A stretch of DNA of 64,000 bases. It comes from Trichoplax sp. H2 (Eukaryota > Placozoa > Uniplacotomia > Trichoplacea). How positions within the stretch are numbered: the stretch's first letter is position 1; the number at the start of each line of letters is the position of its first letter. Where the stretch lies: assembly GCA_003344405.1 (NCBI GenBank), contig NOWV01000014.1:124001-188000 (forward strand), written 5' to 3'. Made by a program: the position numbers and the translations under genes. The notes under the pieces were generated by a model. The model worked only from the letters and a program-made list of their open reading frames with translations, ran no database searches and was not told the DNA's origin. Positions 40,021 to 51,060 of the stretch are shown piece by piece.

Positions 40021-40179
40021 AGGATATGGTTAATTCATTGTACTTTGGCTGGTGTGAATAATGTCTACGTAAGTACTGTAGTCGTATCCATATTGGATTA
40101 ATGATGGTCCGCAGTAGAATAGTCTTACTAAGAATAATTTAACTATGTGTAAAATAAGGTAAAAGGTTGCCATGCGGAT

Positions 40180-41260
40180 TGTAGCTGCGAATTGATCTAC
40201 CGTGAAACATCTACCATGAAACATTATGTTTATATATCTTCTATTGTACAATCTAATCCATGTTCGAGAAAGTATATTGTTAATAAAAATCATTAGCTTC
40301 ATTTATATCTTAATAATCTAGAATGGTAGACTAGATACAATAATTTAGAAGCCAATCATCTCCAATATTCATATCTCAATAGCATAGAATGAGACTATAT
40401 TATAAAACCGATCTACCGTGAGTAACTGTGTTTATATAATTTCTATCGTAAAAGTAATCATTGTCCCCATTCATATCTCAATAACTTAGAACAATCATTA
40501 CTGTAACTGATCTGCAGCAAAAAATTAAACTAGATTGACTCCTACAGTTAGATATATGTAAACTGTATCTGTCTTGATCTATTTTAACGCAGCCTAGACA
40601 GCAAATCTTCTCTATGATACTCAATTAATTTAGTATGCTAATTATTACGATAAACTACCCTAGTTGGTAATGGGTAAATTTAGCCTCATATCTCTATAGT
40701 TAGACTCCATAATAAAATAAGCAGATCTTCAAAATCATCCTTAACTAATCTAGTATGCTAATTATTGGAATAAACTATTCGGTAATGGGTAAATTTATAC
40801 TCATATCTCAATAATCTAGCTTGGTCATGACTATAGTTGATAGACACTATGGCAAAACATATAAACCTTTTCTATCATCCTTAATTAATCTAGTGTGCCA
40901 ATTATATAGTATTCTCCAGTATCGTTACCCTAATCATCTTCTATGATATCATTTTACTATTCTACAATGAATCATACTCTAGAGTAGGTTAGCATAATAT
41001 TATTTGAGCAGCTTCTGCCATATTAGTAGATATACCTTGTCATAGATTACTATAAGTCCGTAGCCTAGTCTACAAATCGTTCTCTGATGTTCTTACCTAT
41101 CTTACGTGGTATTTTCTTACAATGATTGAATTAATCACACTATACAGCCTATATCCGCTACAATAATGTATCATAATAACGTTTAAGCAGCTTTAGTCAT
41201 TTTTAATTTGTCTGCATGACTCGTCTGCATAAATATCATTCTGCGATGCCCCTATCCTAT
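40180..41260. repeat. Mosaic of tandem ~120-130-bp repeats upstream of KirL-4
   Basis: Units near 40300, 40370 and 40480 share CATATCTcAATAa..TAGAAt. Units near 40625, 40745 and 40875 share ATCTAGTATGCTAATTAT and GGTAATGGGTAAATTTA. Further right, units near 41020 and 41200 share AGCAGCTT and a TTGTCTnCAT core. The same families recur at 50230-51060 upstream of KirL-6. Confidence 0.6.
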
Positions 41261-41289
41261 TCATCTTCATGATTCTTATTGCAAAATAT

Positions 41290-42771
41290 TGAATAAGTGA
41301 CGAATTCTCCTATATATTATAACAGAATTGAAACAGCCTCTCTCGTTATCTTTATCATCACCTTGAGCAATATCTTGTTGATAATATCATATTTATTAAT
41401 TGTTTCGAACTTATTATCTAGCTTTATTTTATTCTTCATATACTCGCATAGAGATGAAATAGATCAAAAAGATCAAAATCAAAAATAAGACGTTTAGATC
41501 CGTCTCTGCTGCCTTCTATCTTGACTTGATCTATTTTAAACTACCAATACTTTCATTTTATACGAGTGTCTTAAAGCAGCTTCTCTCATTATCTCAATCA
41601 TCTTTAGTAATGTCTTTAAATATCATATTTATTAAATTGCTATTAACTTACTATCTAGTTTATTTTATTCGTTTCGTATACAGATCAAATACATCAGAAT
41701 CAAAGGTAATGACACACTTCAGTCTATCGCAGCCACCTTATAACCTGGCTCGATCTATTTTAAGCTATTCATATTCTCAATTGACACTAGCATGCTATTA
41801 AGCATAAATGTGTGCACCAATAGCTGCGACGTTAAGAAAGCGCCGACAAGATGTTAGAACAAACTATCCATTCTTGTCTTCATTCTTTCATTAGAATCTA
41901 TTTTATCTAAGCCTGCAGTCTTTTCATCTAGACCTGATCCCTTTCTAATCGTTTCTATTTTTAATTTACTTTAGTTTACTATTAGCTATACAGTGAATAC
42001 AATGTTACGATGTACAACACGATGCTGACAAACTATGAAAATATTCTATCTCTTTTTTCGGATCGATACTAGTACCATGGAAGATCAAAGTCGACGATAG
42101 CGATATACTTTCCAAAGATGTTACGGGCATATTGTTTCCATCGTAATTATAAATATCAGCCTTTGTTGTCAAATAAATCATAGAAACTGTTTACTATTAT
42201 AAAGTAAATTCTATACTATAGTTTGGAAACACAATGAATCAGCATTTCAACTGTTTGATCCTTTTCTAGCTCCAGACACTCCAGTTAGAATTTAATCAAT
42301 GAAAGTTACTATTAATTATTAATCTTATAAGGCAGTACTAATAGAGTTTTAAAGGTAATAATAATAATCATTATCATGGCTGAGTTTGATGCACAGTAGT
42401 GTACCTTGAGATGGACTCATAAGAGCTTGAATACACTAAGTTGCTACATAGAATATGGTTATCCATCCTGGATGCTCAACAAAATATAGTTATAAATTCA
42501 TCCTAAGTTGATTTTTGATCTGCTAACTACTTTACCTTGCTGTATCGAGTATACAAGATAAACCATATTCTTCTCGTTAGAATTTGAATTATTTATCCCC
42601 AAAAATAGACCCTAATGATATTATTCTATCGATAAATAGATATGATACGTTTATTTGTAATAAAAGTAATCGAGTGATAGTTTTAATATTTGTCAATAAG
42701 TAATAGCATCCTACTAAATCGATAAAGCTACGCTTTGATATTTTAAACTTGAACAATTCTAATCAATCTTA
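41290..42771. promoter_or_regulatory. Duplicated 5' flank of KirL-4
   Basis: This 5' flank carries an internal ~250-bp tandem duplication (about 41320-41570 and 41575-41800). From about 41840 to the start codon it is clearly related to the 5' flanks of KirL-5 (46850-47996) and KirL-6 (about 51300-52538). Shared blocks include AAACACAATGAATCAGCAT near 42229, CTAAGTTGATTTTTGATCTG ending about 250 bp before the ATG, CTACTTTACCTTGC ending at 42540, and TTTTAAACTTGAACAATTCT directly before the ATG. The open frames 41297-41488 and 41526-41801 come from the tandem duplication and are not credible genes. Confidence 0.6.
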
Positions 42772-44380
42772 ATGGCTATATTAAATCATCCATCCAATCA
42801 AGTTTATCCGCAACGACGGCATCGACGCCAAACTTGGCCATCTACCAAACGTCAATCTCGTAAAAATATTCACGGCAATCAAGGTCGATGCCAACTATTC
42901 AAACAACGACGACAATTATTGCTTGACTTCAGCCGGCAAACTCTATCCACCCTCTCAATAGATAATTATTCGTCTCAGAGTTTCTCTCGATCTATATTAA
43001 ATGCTATTAAAGCGTTAACACAAATCATCAAGGAGTGGCTGATCTTATTGGTTCGCTTTATGTGGAATGTAATTTGCCTTAACTATGCTGAAATTGCCGA
43101 ACAAGCAGATTTTGACGATAACACTAATTTTAGCAGTATTTTATCTAGGAGAATGAAACAAGTTACCTATAAAAATTATCGACTTAACTTAGGAGATGAT
43201 CTCTATGGTAATATTATTCGATTACCATTCAGCTATATGTTTATACTTATTGGTACGATCTATCTTAGTATTAGCATTGCCTTTGCTACAACTTATATCC
43301 TAGCTGATGTTGTCGATCTTGAATTAGCTTATTCTCCTTGGTACTGGCTAGTTTATAGTTTATCTGTAACGACATGTTTAAGCTCGGAAGGTTTAGATAT
43401 TAGTCGTGTCCATATCGGTATACTCTTGATCGCTAATTTACAAGCTTTTATAGCTCAGTTGTTATTGGCATTTGTCACCGGCATCGTTTTTGCTCGATTC
43501 TCACGACCTTCTCGTCTAATTCAATTCTCTGATAAGTTAACTATTAATTCAATCGATGGTACTGATTATATTCAAGGAAGGTTAACAACAATTCGACCCC
43601 GACTTATTGTCAGCGACTGCCAGATAAAATTGTTTATCGTACGGCCTTATGAGACTAAAGAAGGAGAAAATGGTGTCCGAACTACGTAAGAATTCTAGCA
43701 ATTAGATGATATTGAAGACGTGAACGAAACATTTTCCATCGAAAGCTTTCTCATTTATAATAGTTAAGGCCCAAAAATAAATAAAGCGCTCATAACCTCA
43801 TCTAAGTAGATTGGAATGTTCTTCTATAATGATTTAGCTTAAAACCATGTTCTTTCATTTCATAAAATAACTTGTGCTCCATTTAATCCGATACTTTCAT
43901 TTGTAATGTTTTCAACTTTTAGGGAACTCGCTTTAGTCAATAATGCTTTTCCTACAATGGATTTCATGATCAAATTTTCACATCAATTAAACGATGAAAG
44001 TTTACTTCGACAAGCAATAGAGACTCCAGATGAAGATTTGATCCTATTAGCCTACTTTACTGGCACGAATGCTTGTTCTTACAATACTATGTATGAATTA
44101 AAACGTTATTCTCGCGAAAATATCTTTAGGTAAGTCGTAAAATAAAAGTGTATGAATGATTACTTTATTAGCACAGACTGATAGTTTAACGAAGAGCTAC
44201 CTTAACTAAAAGTGCTATCTGCAATCGTTTTTATCTTGGACTAGACACCATCAATTTGTGGACATGATCTCTATAGACAAAGCTGAAGAAGGTGTTGAAA
44301 AATTTATAGTCGATTTCGCCAAATTAAATCAGCTTATTCCATTTGATCAAACTAAACGAGAGAAATCAATACTAGAATAA
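42772..44380 (+). CDS. KirL-4: Kir-fold channel with filter CLSSE
   Basis: Exons 42772-43685, 43923-44129 and 44245-44380 join in phase to 418 residues. The N-terminus MAILNHPSNQ carries RRQTWP (18-23) and is rich in Arg and Gln. A hydrophobic segment (KEWLILLVRFMWNVICLNYA) precedes AEIAEQADF. The slide-helix motif is NLGDDLYGNIIRLPF, and TM1 is at about 153-178. The pore reads LVYSLSVTTCLSSE, with C202 L203 S204 S205 E206, so even the single Gly kept in KirL-1 to -3 is lost. TM2 has LQAFIAQLLLAFVTG and ends FARFSRPSR, close to the Kir ARP motif. The C-terminal domain has QFSDKLTI, TKEGENGVRT, IKFSHQLNDES, TNACSYNTMYEL, FVDMIS and VDFAKLNQL. It is very close to KirL-5, and the start is supported by alignment of all three younger copies. 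Confidence 0.88.
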
Positions 44381-45410
44381 ATCGTAAAAACTATAGAGAT
44401 TTGAGCTTACCCACAGTATGTGGTTCAAAGTGGTTTAGCAAGAATAGTTCAAATTGCATGAAAATGTCCACCAATGTTTAGGTTTGTTGCGTTTGAACGA
44501 AACAATTAGTCTTGCCTAAGAAATCAAAATAACTATGGCAATTTGAGCTTATTCATAGAACCGTATGCAGCTCCCAGTAATTAATTTGCTATTTAAGTAA
44601 TATTCTGGGGAATATGATACCTGATGCATAAAATTAGACAAGACTTTTACGCTATGGCTGATTGTTAGGATGGAGTGAAGCAACGACTCTAATTCAAGAG
44701 TATCTGAGAATCATCTTTACTGATAGCAAACTAGAATTCTATTTGATTTAATCCATGCCGCGAGATAGCAAATGATTAGAGACAATGAAGCCGTAAAACT
44801 TGCTTTACCGAGATTATTTATCAATAGAGATCGTAAGCGAGAAAGTAAATTTCAGGAAGTATTGGCAATGACACACTAGAATCAAATTTGAACAACATAT
44901 TTATAAATTCATAGATTTATTATACGAGTATCTACGCAATCGAGATAAAATCGTAAATTAAAATTAAAATAAGATGTCATGTAAAAGTATCTTATTTAAT
45001 TAGCAGCTATGATGGTGATAGCATTAAACAGAAATTATATTAACAATTTAAATTCTATCACAGCATATGTTTACTTGATTTAACAAATTGAAGTATTTTT
45101 CGTACCTGAATAAATATTGGCAACATTCGGACTACTGAACCAATGTTGTTAAAATGAATCATTTAATATATCTGGATATACACATACAGTGGTCAATTTA
45201 GATTATCTGCGTACATCTAGACGGAAGAATCGGTTTATTGCGTAAAATAATTGCTTTATAAGGGCTAAATAACGGCAGCAAAGTCAACAATAAATAGGAT
45301 TTTCACTTCATAAGACTGAAGACTAATAATCTTTATTGATTGCAGTGATATCTTTAAAGTGGGTAGTCAAAACTAATACAGTTATTATACATTCATACTA
45401 GCCAATCTAA
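44381..45410. repeat. Duplicated 3' flank of KirL-4
   Basis: About 1 kb after the stop is repeated at moderate to high identity after KirL-6 (54116-55005) and, for its first ~0.6 kb, after KirL-5 (49597-50250). Landmarks are AATATGATa.CcGATG.AtaAAATTAGACAAGAC, CAATCGAGATAAAATC and, in the KirL-4 and -6 flanks only, CTTCATAAGACTGAA.A and GTGATATCTTTAAAGTGGGTA. This marks the right edge of the segmental duplication. Confidence 0.75.
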
Positions 45411-45429
45411 TTTAATTTTTATCAACAGA

Positions 45430-45610
45430 TCAGTTATAATAATATAATAAGGGTTTTAGATTATTAAGATATGAGTAAAGACAGTGATTGCTTTTACGCT
45501 ACAGTATCAGACCATGAATTAGATTGTACAATAGAAGCTATATAAACACTATTACTCATAGTAGATCAGTTTTGGAAAAGTATGGTCATTCTAGGTTACT
45601 GAGGTATGTG
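45430..45610. repeat. Inverted copy of the 40.2-kb repeat
   Basis: The reverse complement of this stretch aligns with about 40190-40330: GATCTAC..TGA, TTTATATA.CTTCTATTGTACAATCTAAT.CATG and ATATCTTAATAATCTA are shared in order. The two copies therefore flank KirL-4 in opposite orientation, about 5.3 kb apart. Confidence 0.65.
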
Positions 45611-46534
45611 TATTTAGAGACAATTGCCTTCCATAATTATCGATATACTGCCTCATTAGGTATTCAATATCTTCTTTCTTCTATGTGGTAAATAGAATTT
45701 TGTCAACCGACAAATACTGCGCAGGACTTAGTGATGGGTAACAGATAATACTTTAATTCACAATTAGTCTTGCAGTATATTAGCATTATGAACTTTAATT
45801 GGCTCTAATACTACAGTATCTTAACGTAAAACAATTTATAGTGATGAATTAAAGTAACCTCCAATTTCTTCCGATGTATAAATATTAGTTAGTCTTTAAA
45901 CGAATCGGAGCAGTAAGCTTTTTCAACATAGCATCTGTTTTCATTTATAATAAATTTTACCAATATGATTATATGATATCCTTGTGATAAAGATATACCG
46001 GAAATATTTCTGGATCTTCTCCTTCTATCTCGAACTACTTATCAAAATTAGTCCTTCCTGACAACTATAAACTTCTCCCTTAAGTTTCATGGCAGAAATG
46101 ATATAGACTCCTTACGCATAAACGATAAAATGACAGACTTTCTATTATTATAAAAGTAACTCGCTTTATACATTCTATTTATATTCGTGAATAGCTAAAA
46201 ATTAATACTAGTAAACGATATAGGCTTTCGTCTATTCTTAGACCTAAATTTGTATCACTTTATATTCTACTTTAAAATACGTTAGAGCGCGTATATAATA
46301 CGAGACAGTGATGATTAGAATACGATCTGATCTTGGAGCTCTCTTAAAAATTAGGTAACTAACTAATTCACTCGATCTTGCTAGAAAAAATGAATTAATT
46401 TTACAATCCATAATCCTAACGACAAGCTCTTTAATGTGTTTTACTTTACGGTGGTCTTTAACACCGTAATACTCGTCTACATATATATCATACTCCGATA
46501 TTCTTATCATATTTATCTTTCATTGTGATTTCTT
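45611..46534. other. Intergenic, nothing recognised
   Basis: About 0.9 kb with no recognisable gene. An 88-codon open frame on minus (46244-46510) has no recognisable domain and no relative elsewhere in the cluster. Confidence 0.35.
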
Positions 46535-46845
46535 CAACACTAAATCAAGAACTACAGTTTCTTGTAAATTTCACTCTACATGTAATTACATAAGTTTGGT
46601 TAGTCTAACCTCTACCAAGGACTATCTGACTATCTTAATTATTACAACAAAATTCACGGTTTATACTCGTATACAATAAGTCATAGAATACGTTTCAGCT
46701 ACATAATCATATCTTGCCAATTAAGAATCAAGATCAGATCTAAATTTACCATCGCGCGATCTATTCATAATTCGTACAGTTTAAACTATTCTCATACAAC
46801 CTTGGATCGTAATCTAAGCTATATTTGGGGCCGCATTACAGCTAT
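46535..46845. repeat. Interspersed repeat, copy B
   Basis: This second copy of the repeat at 26585-27055 has the same orientation and the same two ends, but is shorter (about 310 bp). It sits exactly at the left boundary of the KirL-5 duplication unit: the sequence after 46845 rejoins the region homologous to about 41640 upstream of KirL-4. Confidence 0.75.
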
Positions 46846-47996
46846 TACCTTATTATCTGGTTTCATTTCATTCTTTTGCACACGGTATAGAGATTAAACG
46901 TATCAAAGTCAATAATAATGATACGCTTTTGCCCATTTCTGCTATCATATACCCTGGTTTAATCTATTTTAAACTATCAATACTTTCAATTGATACTATT
47001 ATATCGTTAGACATAAATGCTTCCACCAAAAGCTGCCACGTTAAGAAAGTCCTGACAAGATATTATGATAAAATATCTATTTTCGTCACCATTTCTTCAT
47101 AATGACCCATTTTATCTATACCTATAGTCTTTTATCTAGACGTGATCTTTTTCCAATCGTTTTTACTTTTAATTTACATTGGTATATCATTGAGGATCTA
47201 TACAGTGAATAAAATGTTGCGATGTAAAGCATGATGCTGATAAACTATTAGAATAATGTATCTCTTTTTGGATCGATACTGGTAAAGTGGATGATCAAAG
47301 TAAGGATATGGATATACTTTCCAATGATGTTACGGGCATATTATTTTCATCGTAATTGTAGATGTCAGTCTTTGTTGTCAATTAAAATCATGGAAACTGT
47401 CTAACATAATAAAAACAACTCTGTACAAAAGTTTTGAAACACAATGAATCAGCATTTTGACTGTTTGGCCGTTTTCTAGCTCAAGATACCCCAGTTAGAA
47501 TTTAACTCTATATCAATAAAAGTTACTATTAATTATTAATCTTACAGGAGAGTACTAATAGAGCTGTAAGAGTAATAAAATTAATCATTATCATTGCTGA
47601 ATTCGGCGTATGGTAGTATACCTGGGAGATAGACTCATAAAGCTAAAATGTTCCAAGTTGCTACATGGACTAATATCCATCCTTGATGCCAAACACGTAT
47701 TCTGTTATATAAGTATTCATCCTAAGTTGATTTTTGATCTGTAAACTACTTTACCTTGCTATAAAATTAAATGTAGAAAATAAACTATATATTCTTTTGG
47801 TTAGAATTTAAACGAATTATTCTAGAAATAGACTCTAACGATATCATTCCGTCGATAGAAAAGATACGCAACTTCCATTTCGCAATAAAAGCAATTAAAA
47901 GATCATTTTATACCTGTTAGTAAATAAATAGCGTCAAGGAAAATCGATAAAGTCACGCTTTGATATTTTAAACTTGAACAATTCTAATCAATCTTA
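46846..47996. promoter_or_regulatory. Duplicated 5' flank of KirL-5
   Basis: This flank is co-linear with that of KirL-4 over most of its length. It contains AAACACAATGAATCAGCAT near 47450, the CTAAGTTGATTTTTGATCTG block followed by CTACTTTACCTTGC at 47715-47759, and TTTTAAACTTGAACAATTCT just before the ATG. It is the best place to look for the shared promoter. Confidence 0.6.
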
Positions 47997-49596
47997 ATGG
48001 CTATATTAAACCATCCATCCAATCAAGTTTATCCGCAACGACGGCATCGACGCCAAACTTGGCCATCTACCAAACTTCAATCTCGTAAAAATATTCACGG
48101 CAATCAAGGTCGATGCCAACTATTCAAACAACGACGACAATTATTGCGTAATTTTAGACGGCAAGTTGTAACCACCCTCTGCAAAAATAATTATTCGCCC
48201 CAGAGTTTCTCTCGATCTATATTAAATGCTATTAGAGCATTAGCGCATATCATCAAGGAGTGGCTGATCTTATTGGTTCGCTTTATGTGGAATGTAATTT
48301 GCCTTAACTATGCTGAAATTGCCGAACAAGCAGATTATGGCGATAAAACCAATATAAGCAGTATTTTATCTAGAAGAATGAAACAAGTTACCTATAAAAA
48401 TTATCGACTTAACTTAGGAGATGATCTCTATGGTAATATTATTCGATTACCATTCAGCTATATGTTTATAGTTATTAGTACGATCTATCTAGGTGTTAGC
48501 GTTGTCTTTGCTATAACTTATTTCCTAGCTGATGTTGTCGATCTTGAATTAGCTTATTCTCCTTGGTACTGGCTAGTCTATAGTTTATCTGTAACGACAT
48601 GTTTAAGCTCGGAAGGTTTAGATATTAGTCGTGTCCATATCGGTATACTCTTAATCGCTAATTTACAAGCTTTTATAGCTCAGTTGTTATTGGCATTTGT
48701 CACCGGCATCGTTTTTGCTCGATTCTCACGACCTTCTCGTCTAATTCAATTCTCTGAAAAGTTAATTATTAATTCAATCGATGGTACTGATTATATTCAA
48801 GGAAGGTTAACAACAATTCGACCCCGACTTATTGTCAGCGACTGCCAGATAAAATTGTTTATCGTACGGCCCTATCAGACTAGAGAAGGAGAAAATGGTG
48901 TCCGAACTACGTAAGAACTCTAGTTTTAGGTTATGTTGATGTCATAAACGAATCCCTTTCTCTTGAAAGCTTTCTTGTTCACCATAATAAAGATTATAAA
49001 ATAAATTAAGCGCTTATAACCTCATCTAGACAGATTAAAAAATTTTCCTCTACAATGATCTAGCTCGAAATTGCTTTCCTTCCATTTTATAAATGGATTA
49101 TGTTTCATTTAATTCGACATTTTCGCTTTTCAATTTTTAGAGAACTCCCATTAACAAATAGTATATTACCTACATTGGATATCATGATCAAATTTTCACA
49201 TCAATTAAATGATGAAAGTTTGCTTCGACAAGGATTAGAGACTCCAAATGAGGATTTTTTCCTATTGGCCTACTTTACTGGCACGGATGCTTGTTCTTAC
49301 AATACCATGTATGAATTAAGGCATTATCGACGCGAAGATATCAAAAGGTAAGTCGAGAAGTAAAATTCTATGAATTATTACTTTACTAGCGTTAGCTAAT
49401 ATGCAGATGGAGAGCTACCTTTACTGAAACAGTTATCTGTAATCATTTTACTTTTGATAGAAACCATCAATTTGTGAACATGGTCTCTCAGCTCGAAGCT
49501 GAAGATGATGCTAAAAAATTGACAGTCGATTTCGTCAAATTAAATCAACTCGTTCCACTTGATCAAACTAAACAAGAGTTATCAAAACTGCAATAA
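47997..49596 (+). CDS. KirL-5: Kir-fold channel with filter CLSSE
   Basis: Exons 47997-48910, 49141-49347 and 49461-49596 join in phase to 418 residues. The first ~50 residues and everything from TM1 to the end of exon 1 are nearly identical to KirL-4, while residues about 51-75 and 113-118 differ more. This patchiness suggests gene conversion or selection on the variable parts. The pore reads LVYSLSVTTCLSSE (filter 202-206). TM1 differs slightly from KirL-4 (VISTIYLGVSVVFAITYFLA against LIGTIYLSISIAFATTYILA). The C-terminal domain ends with FVNMVS and VDFVKLNQLVPLDQ. The filter, the absent TM2 acid and the RRQTWP motif are as in KirL-4. Confidence 0.88.
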
Positions 49597-50229
49597 GTCA
49601 CAACAACTATAGAAATCGAATTTTATAGTATGCAGTTCGAATGATTTAGCAAGAATGTTTCTCATTAACGTCATTAGCGATCTAAAAATAGCATAAAAAG
49701 GTCTAATAATATTAAAACTTGTTGGTTTAAATAAAAAAATTAATTAGTCTAACTTAGGGAATCAAAACTACGATCAATCAAGACATCTATAGGAATTCGA
49801 GCTTATTCATTGTATACGAGCTTCTAATAGCTAATTTATCATTTAAGTAATATTCTTGAAAATATGATATCCGATGTATAAAATTAGACAAGACGCTTTG
49901 CATTATGGCTGATTGCTAGGACAAAACGAAGAAATGACTCTAATTGAATAATATTAGAAGATTGTTTTACTGATGGCGAAGTAGGATTCTATTTAATCCG
50001 TACCATAACTAATGATTCTGCGATAGTGAAGCTGTAAAACTTGCTTTCTTAAGATTATTTGCCAATAGAGATTGCAAGCGAGAAAGTAAAATTAAGGGAA
50101 GTATTGGCGATGGCAAGCTACAACCAAAGTTTTCCACAGAATATTTATAGTTTTAGTATACTGTATGTTTTTCTATACAATCGAGATAAAATCATAAATT
50201 CAAAACGCAATTTCATGTCAATTGGAGCA
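49597..50229. repeat. Duplicated 3' flank of KirL-5
   Basis: Related to the 3' flanks of KirL-4 and KirL-6 as far as the CAATCGAGATAAAATC block near 50180. After that it breaks off into the tandem repeats at 50230, so the duplication is shorter here. The 83-codon frame 50059-50310 crosses this junction and is rejected as a gene. Confidence 0.65.
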
Positions 50230-51060
50230 ACTCCTAGCACTTTCGTCTATATGCTGTCGTCTACATATGATATCGTTCTTCGATGCCTTTATCATTTTCA
50301 TCTTCCATGAATTCATAATACACTTCTTGAATTAACAATTAATTACATATGTATAATCATAATAACATTTAAGCAGCTTCTAGTGCAATAGTTTATTTGC
50401 TACATTTACATAATGTATCGTTTTCGATGTTCTTATCATCCACTAGCGTAGATACTTAAATGGTCTAGTATACAAGTTCAACGATCCTCATACGATCTTT
50501 CTAACTTAATCTTCGCTATATTTTCAGTAGAAGTGGCTGATAACATCGATACTACCCGGGATAGTTCTGATGCTATCCATTAATCGATGTTAACCATAAC
50601 ATTCACTTATCATTCTCCATTACTGTGATGATTTCAGCTACTTGTAGTAGTGCAGTGGCTGGCTAAATTTTGGGGTTACGTAGGTGAACAAACAGTAATA
50701 GTAAGAGACTATTACTCGGTTAATACAAGTACCTTTACCTACGAGTATATGGCTTGTCTGTATATTTTATTAAGCAGTTGCTAGTACTTAAGTTTATATA
50801 TCGTGTCTACAAATCATTCTTTAATACCTTTACGTTAATCATCTACGGTGTTATTCCGCATTTACCTACGAGCATACCTTGTCTAGATATATATTTAAGT
50901 GGCTTCTAGTACCTTCGTTTATATATCGTATCTCTACATATGATTCTCTAGTACCGTTATCTTAAGACTTAATCATCTTCTGTTGATATCATTTTGCATT
51001 GACCAATTTGCCTTGTCTACATAGATTTCGTTCTCCGATACCACTATCCCTGTTCATCTT
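50230..51060. repeat. Tandem ~100-130-bp repeats upstream of KirL-6
   Basis: Several units share TTGTCTaTATAT, AAGCaGcTTCTAGTaC, TTtaTATATCGT.TCTaCA.AT.ATTCT and TTATC.TAatCATCT. They begin near 50230, 50350, 50755, 50875 and 50990. The same family occurs before KirL-4 (40900-41260), so it probably travelled with the segmental duplications. Confidence 0.65.

Noticed and set aside
41297-41801. Two hydrophobic open frames upstream of KirL-4
   Set aside because: They are the two halves of a ~250-bp tandem duplication in non-coding flank; the hydrophobic look comes from T-rich codons.
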